Below, one piece after another: positions 62,809 through 64,000 of a stretch of DNA of 64,000 nucleotides. The position numbers were made by a program, and so were the translations under genes. Numbering within the stretch: the first letter of the stretch is position 1; each line of letters starts with the position of its first letter. The stretch comes from Nitrospirota bacterium. Its GTDB lineage: Bacteria; Nitrospirota; JACRHL01. Location of the stretch: positions 1-64,000 of the forward strand of contig JAOUMB010000007.1 in assembly GCA_029881725.1 (NCBI GenBank). The letters run 5' to 3'. Below the pieces are notes generated by a model, which made no database searches, was not told where the DNA came from, and saw only the letters and a program-made list of their open reading frames with translations.

Positions 62809-63345
62809 TTACGCGTTCGCGGAAGCGGCGGCGGCGCCAGCGGTGCGGGCGGCGGCCAGAGCGGCATCGTAGTTCGGATGCTCGGTCATCTCCGGAACGA
62901 TCTCCTTGTAGACGATCGTGTTGTTGGCGTCCACCACGAAGATGGCGCGCATGTCCAGGTTGTGCTCCTTGATCAGCACGCCGTACTTCTGGCCGAAGTC
63001 GCGGGTGTTGTAGTCGGACAGCACTTCCACGTTCTGGATGCCGGCGGTCTCGCAGAAGCGGTTGACGGCGAACGGCAGGTCCATGGAAACGGTGAGGATC
63101 TTCACGCCGGACAGGGCCGAGGCTTCCTCGTTGAAGCGACGGGTCTGGGCGTCACACACCGGGGTGTCCAGGGACGGAACGGAGGAAATGATGCGCACGG
63201 TGCCGTTGTAGTCGGCGCTGCTCACATCGGCCAGGCCCTTGCGGGCGGTAAATTGCGGGGCGGCGTCGCCCACATTCAGTTCCGGACCCAGCAGGGTCAG
63301 CGGGTTGCCCTTCAGGGTCGCTACGCCGGTACGCTCTTGAGCCAT
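62809..63345 (-). CDS. tpx: Thiol peroxidase (atypical 2-Cys peroxiredoxin)
   Basis: The protein is 178 residues from MAQERTGVATLKGNPLTLLG; the track adds 38 codons. The peroxidatic Cys is in SVPSLDTPVCDAQTRRFNEEA and the resolving Cys in NRFCETAGIQNV, the Tpx spacing. It reduces peroxides with thioredoxin in the periplasm or cytosol. No signal peptide is seen. A separate transcript is suggested by its own terminator. Confidence 0.96.
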   Translation of the reverse strand: MAQERTGVATLKGNPLTLLGPELNVGDAAPQFTARKGLADVSSADYNGTVRIISSVPSLDTPVCDAQTRRFNEEASALSGVKILTVSMDLPFAVNRFCETAGIQNVEVLSDYNTRDFGQKYGVLIKEHNLDMRAIFVVDANNTIVYKEIVPEMTEHPNYDAALAAARTAGAAAASANA

Positions 63346-63486
63346 GATTAAACTCCCCAACAAAATCGGGTTTGAAAAAAAACCACCGAGGAACCCCCCC
63401 GGAAGCTGTACATGATGTTTGGAATACCCATCATAAGGCCCGTTTTCCCGGCTGCGCAAGGGGGCAGGTGCCGCCTTTTTTCCTGT

Positions 63487-64000
63487 TTATGACAGCGCGA
63501 ACAGAATCACCCCGCCCAGGGCCATCCGGTAGCCCACGAACACCCCCATGGAGTGGCGCTGGATGAAGCGCAGAAAATAGCGGATGCACAGGTAGGCAAA
63601 CAGGGCCGACAGCGCAAAACCTGCCGCCATGGGCAGCAGGTTTTCGCCGCCGTTGCCGGAGGTGGCCCACTCGGCCAGCTTGAGCACGCTGCTTGCCGCG
63701 ATGACCGGGATGGACAGCAGAAACGAGAACCGGGCGGCCGCCTCGCGGGTCAGCCCCAGGGCCAGCCCGGCGGTCATGGTGATGCCGGAACGCGATACGC
63801 CGGGCACCAGAGCCAGCGCCTGGGAGACGCCCACCAGCAGGGCGTCACGCCAGCTGAGGCTGCCGGTTTCCCGCCGGTGGGTGCCCATGCGGTCGGCGGC
63901 CCACAGCACCAGTCCGAAGCCGATGGTGGTGGCGGCAATCACCCGTGGATCACGGGCGATGGTCTCAATCAGTCCGCCGAAGGCCAGCCCGGCCAGCACC
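63487..64000 (-). CDS. uppP: Undecaprenyl-diphosphatase, N-terminus cut by window edge
   Basis: About 170 C-terminal residues are visible; the frame stays open to the window end, so the track Met at 63999 is probably internal. ALALVPGVSRSGITMTAGLALGLTREAAARFSFLLSIPVI is the catalytic UppP/BacA signature. Membrane helices follow, ending in RHSMGVFVGYRMALGGVIL. It recycles undecaprenyl pyrophosphate for cell-wall synthesis. Confidence 0.95.
   Translation of the reverse strand, partial: VLAGLAFGGLIETIARDPRVIAATTIGFGLVLWAADRMGTHRRETGSLSWRDALLVGVSQALALVPGVSRSGITMTAGLALGLTREAAARFSFLLSIPVIAASSVLKLAEWATSGNGGENLLPMAAGFALSALFAYLCIRYFLRFIQRHSMGVFVGYRMALGGVILFALS

Overview
The window is a compact, high-GC bacterial chromosome segment with many short intergenic gaps and ATGA/GTGA stop-start overlaps. 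It holds about 60 protein genes, an SRP RNA and two serine tRNAs. Ubiquinone-type genes (ubiD, ubiA, a UbiH-like monooxygenase), a P-protein PheA, several lipoproteins, UppP and a fused haem-porin indicate a Gram-negative proteobacterium. The short PurL with a separate PurQ argues against a typical gamma- or betaproteobacterium. A deep-branching group (Magnetococcia, Zetaproteobacteria or Alphaproteobacteria) fits better, but this is inference. No phage, insertion sequence or CRISPR array was recognised.

Layout. 1-3.9 kb: aromatic amino acid operon, leftward (pheA, hisC, tyrA, aroA cut by the window edge). 4-7.7 kb: TPR proteins and a small methyltransferase. 7.8-10.8 kb: a leftward operon of three DUF1538 membrane proteins, a PII-like protein and a CBS-domain protein. 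11-16.3 kb: a YggX-like protein, a tandem universal stress protein, dnaX-ybaB-recR, SRP RNA, two tRNA-Ser and tadA. 16.4-21.1 kb: a haem c-porin fusion, a sterol desaturase-family enzyme, Hsp20 and small exported proteins. 21.1-25.1 kb: tsaE, a membrane-anchored unknown, nnrED, acpS and pdxJ. 25.6-28.4 kb: a large secreted modular protein.

28.4-29.6 kb is gene-free; it carries a degenerate repeat of about 80 bp and copies of a dispersed short palindrome. 29.6-33.2 kb: a TfoX-N protein, an MFS transporter, a small unknown and citrate synthase. 33.5-40.4 kb: a SWIM/SNF2 helicase, then a solute-binding lipoprotein overlapping a hybrid histidine kinase. 40.4-46.7 kb: a leftward operon of ubiA, ubiD, three FGE/sulfatase-modifying-fold proteins (one with two haem c sites) and a flavin monooxygenase. 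47-55.1 kb: a GNAT-histone deacetylase fusion, purQ-purL-purF, a LOG-family protein and nth. 55.2-57.5 kb: lipoproteins, including a tandem paralogous pair. 57.6-64 kb: a TPR-GT41 glycosyltransferase, aspS, a 23S rRNA pseudouridine synthase, tpx and uppP (cut by the edge).

The least described systems are the DUF1538/PII/CBS operon and the FGE-fold trio inside a quinone-type operon, above all its dihaem member, which keeps an FGE-like cysteine pair that its two neighbours lack. All assignments come from reading the sequence and from memory of protein families; no searches were run.
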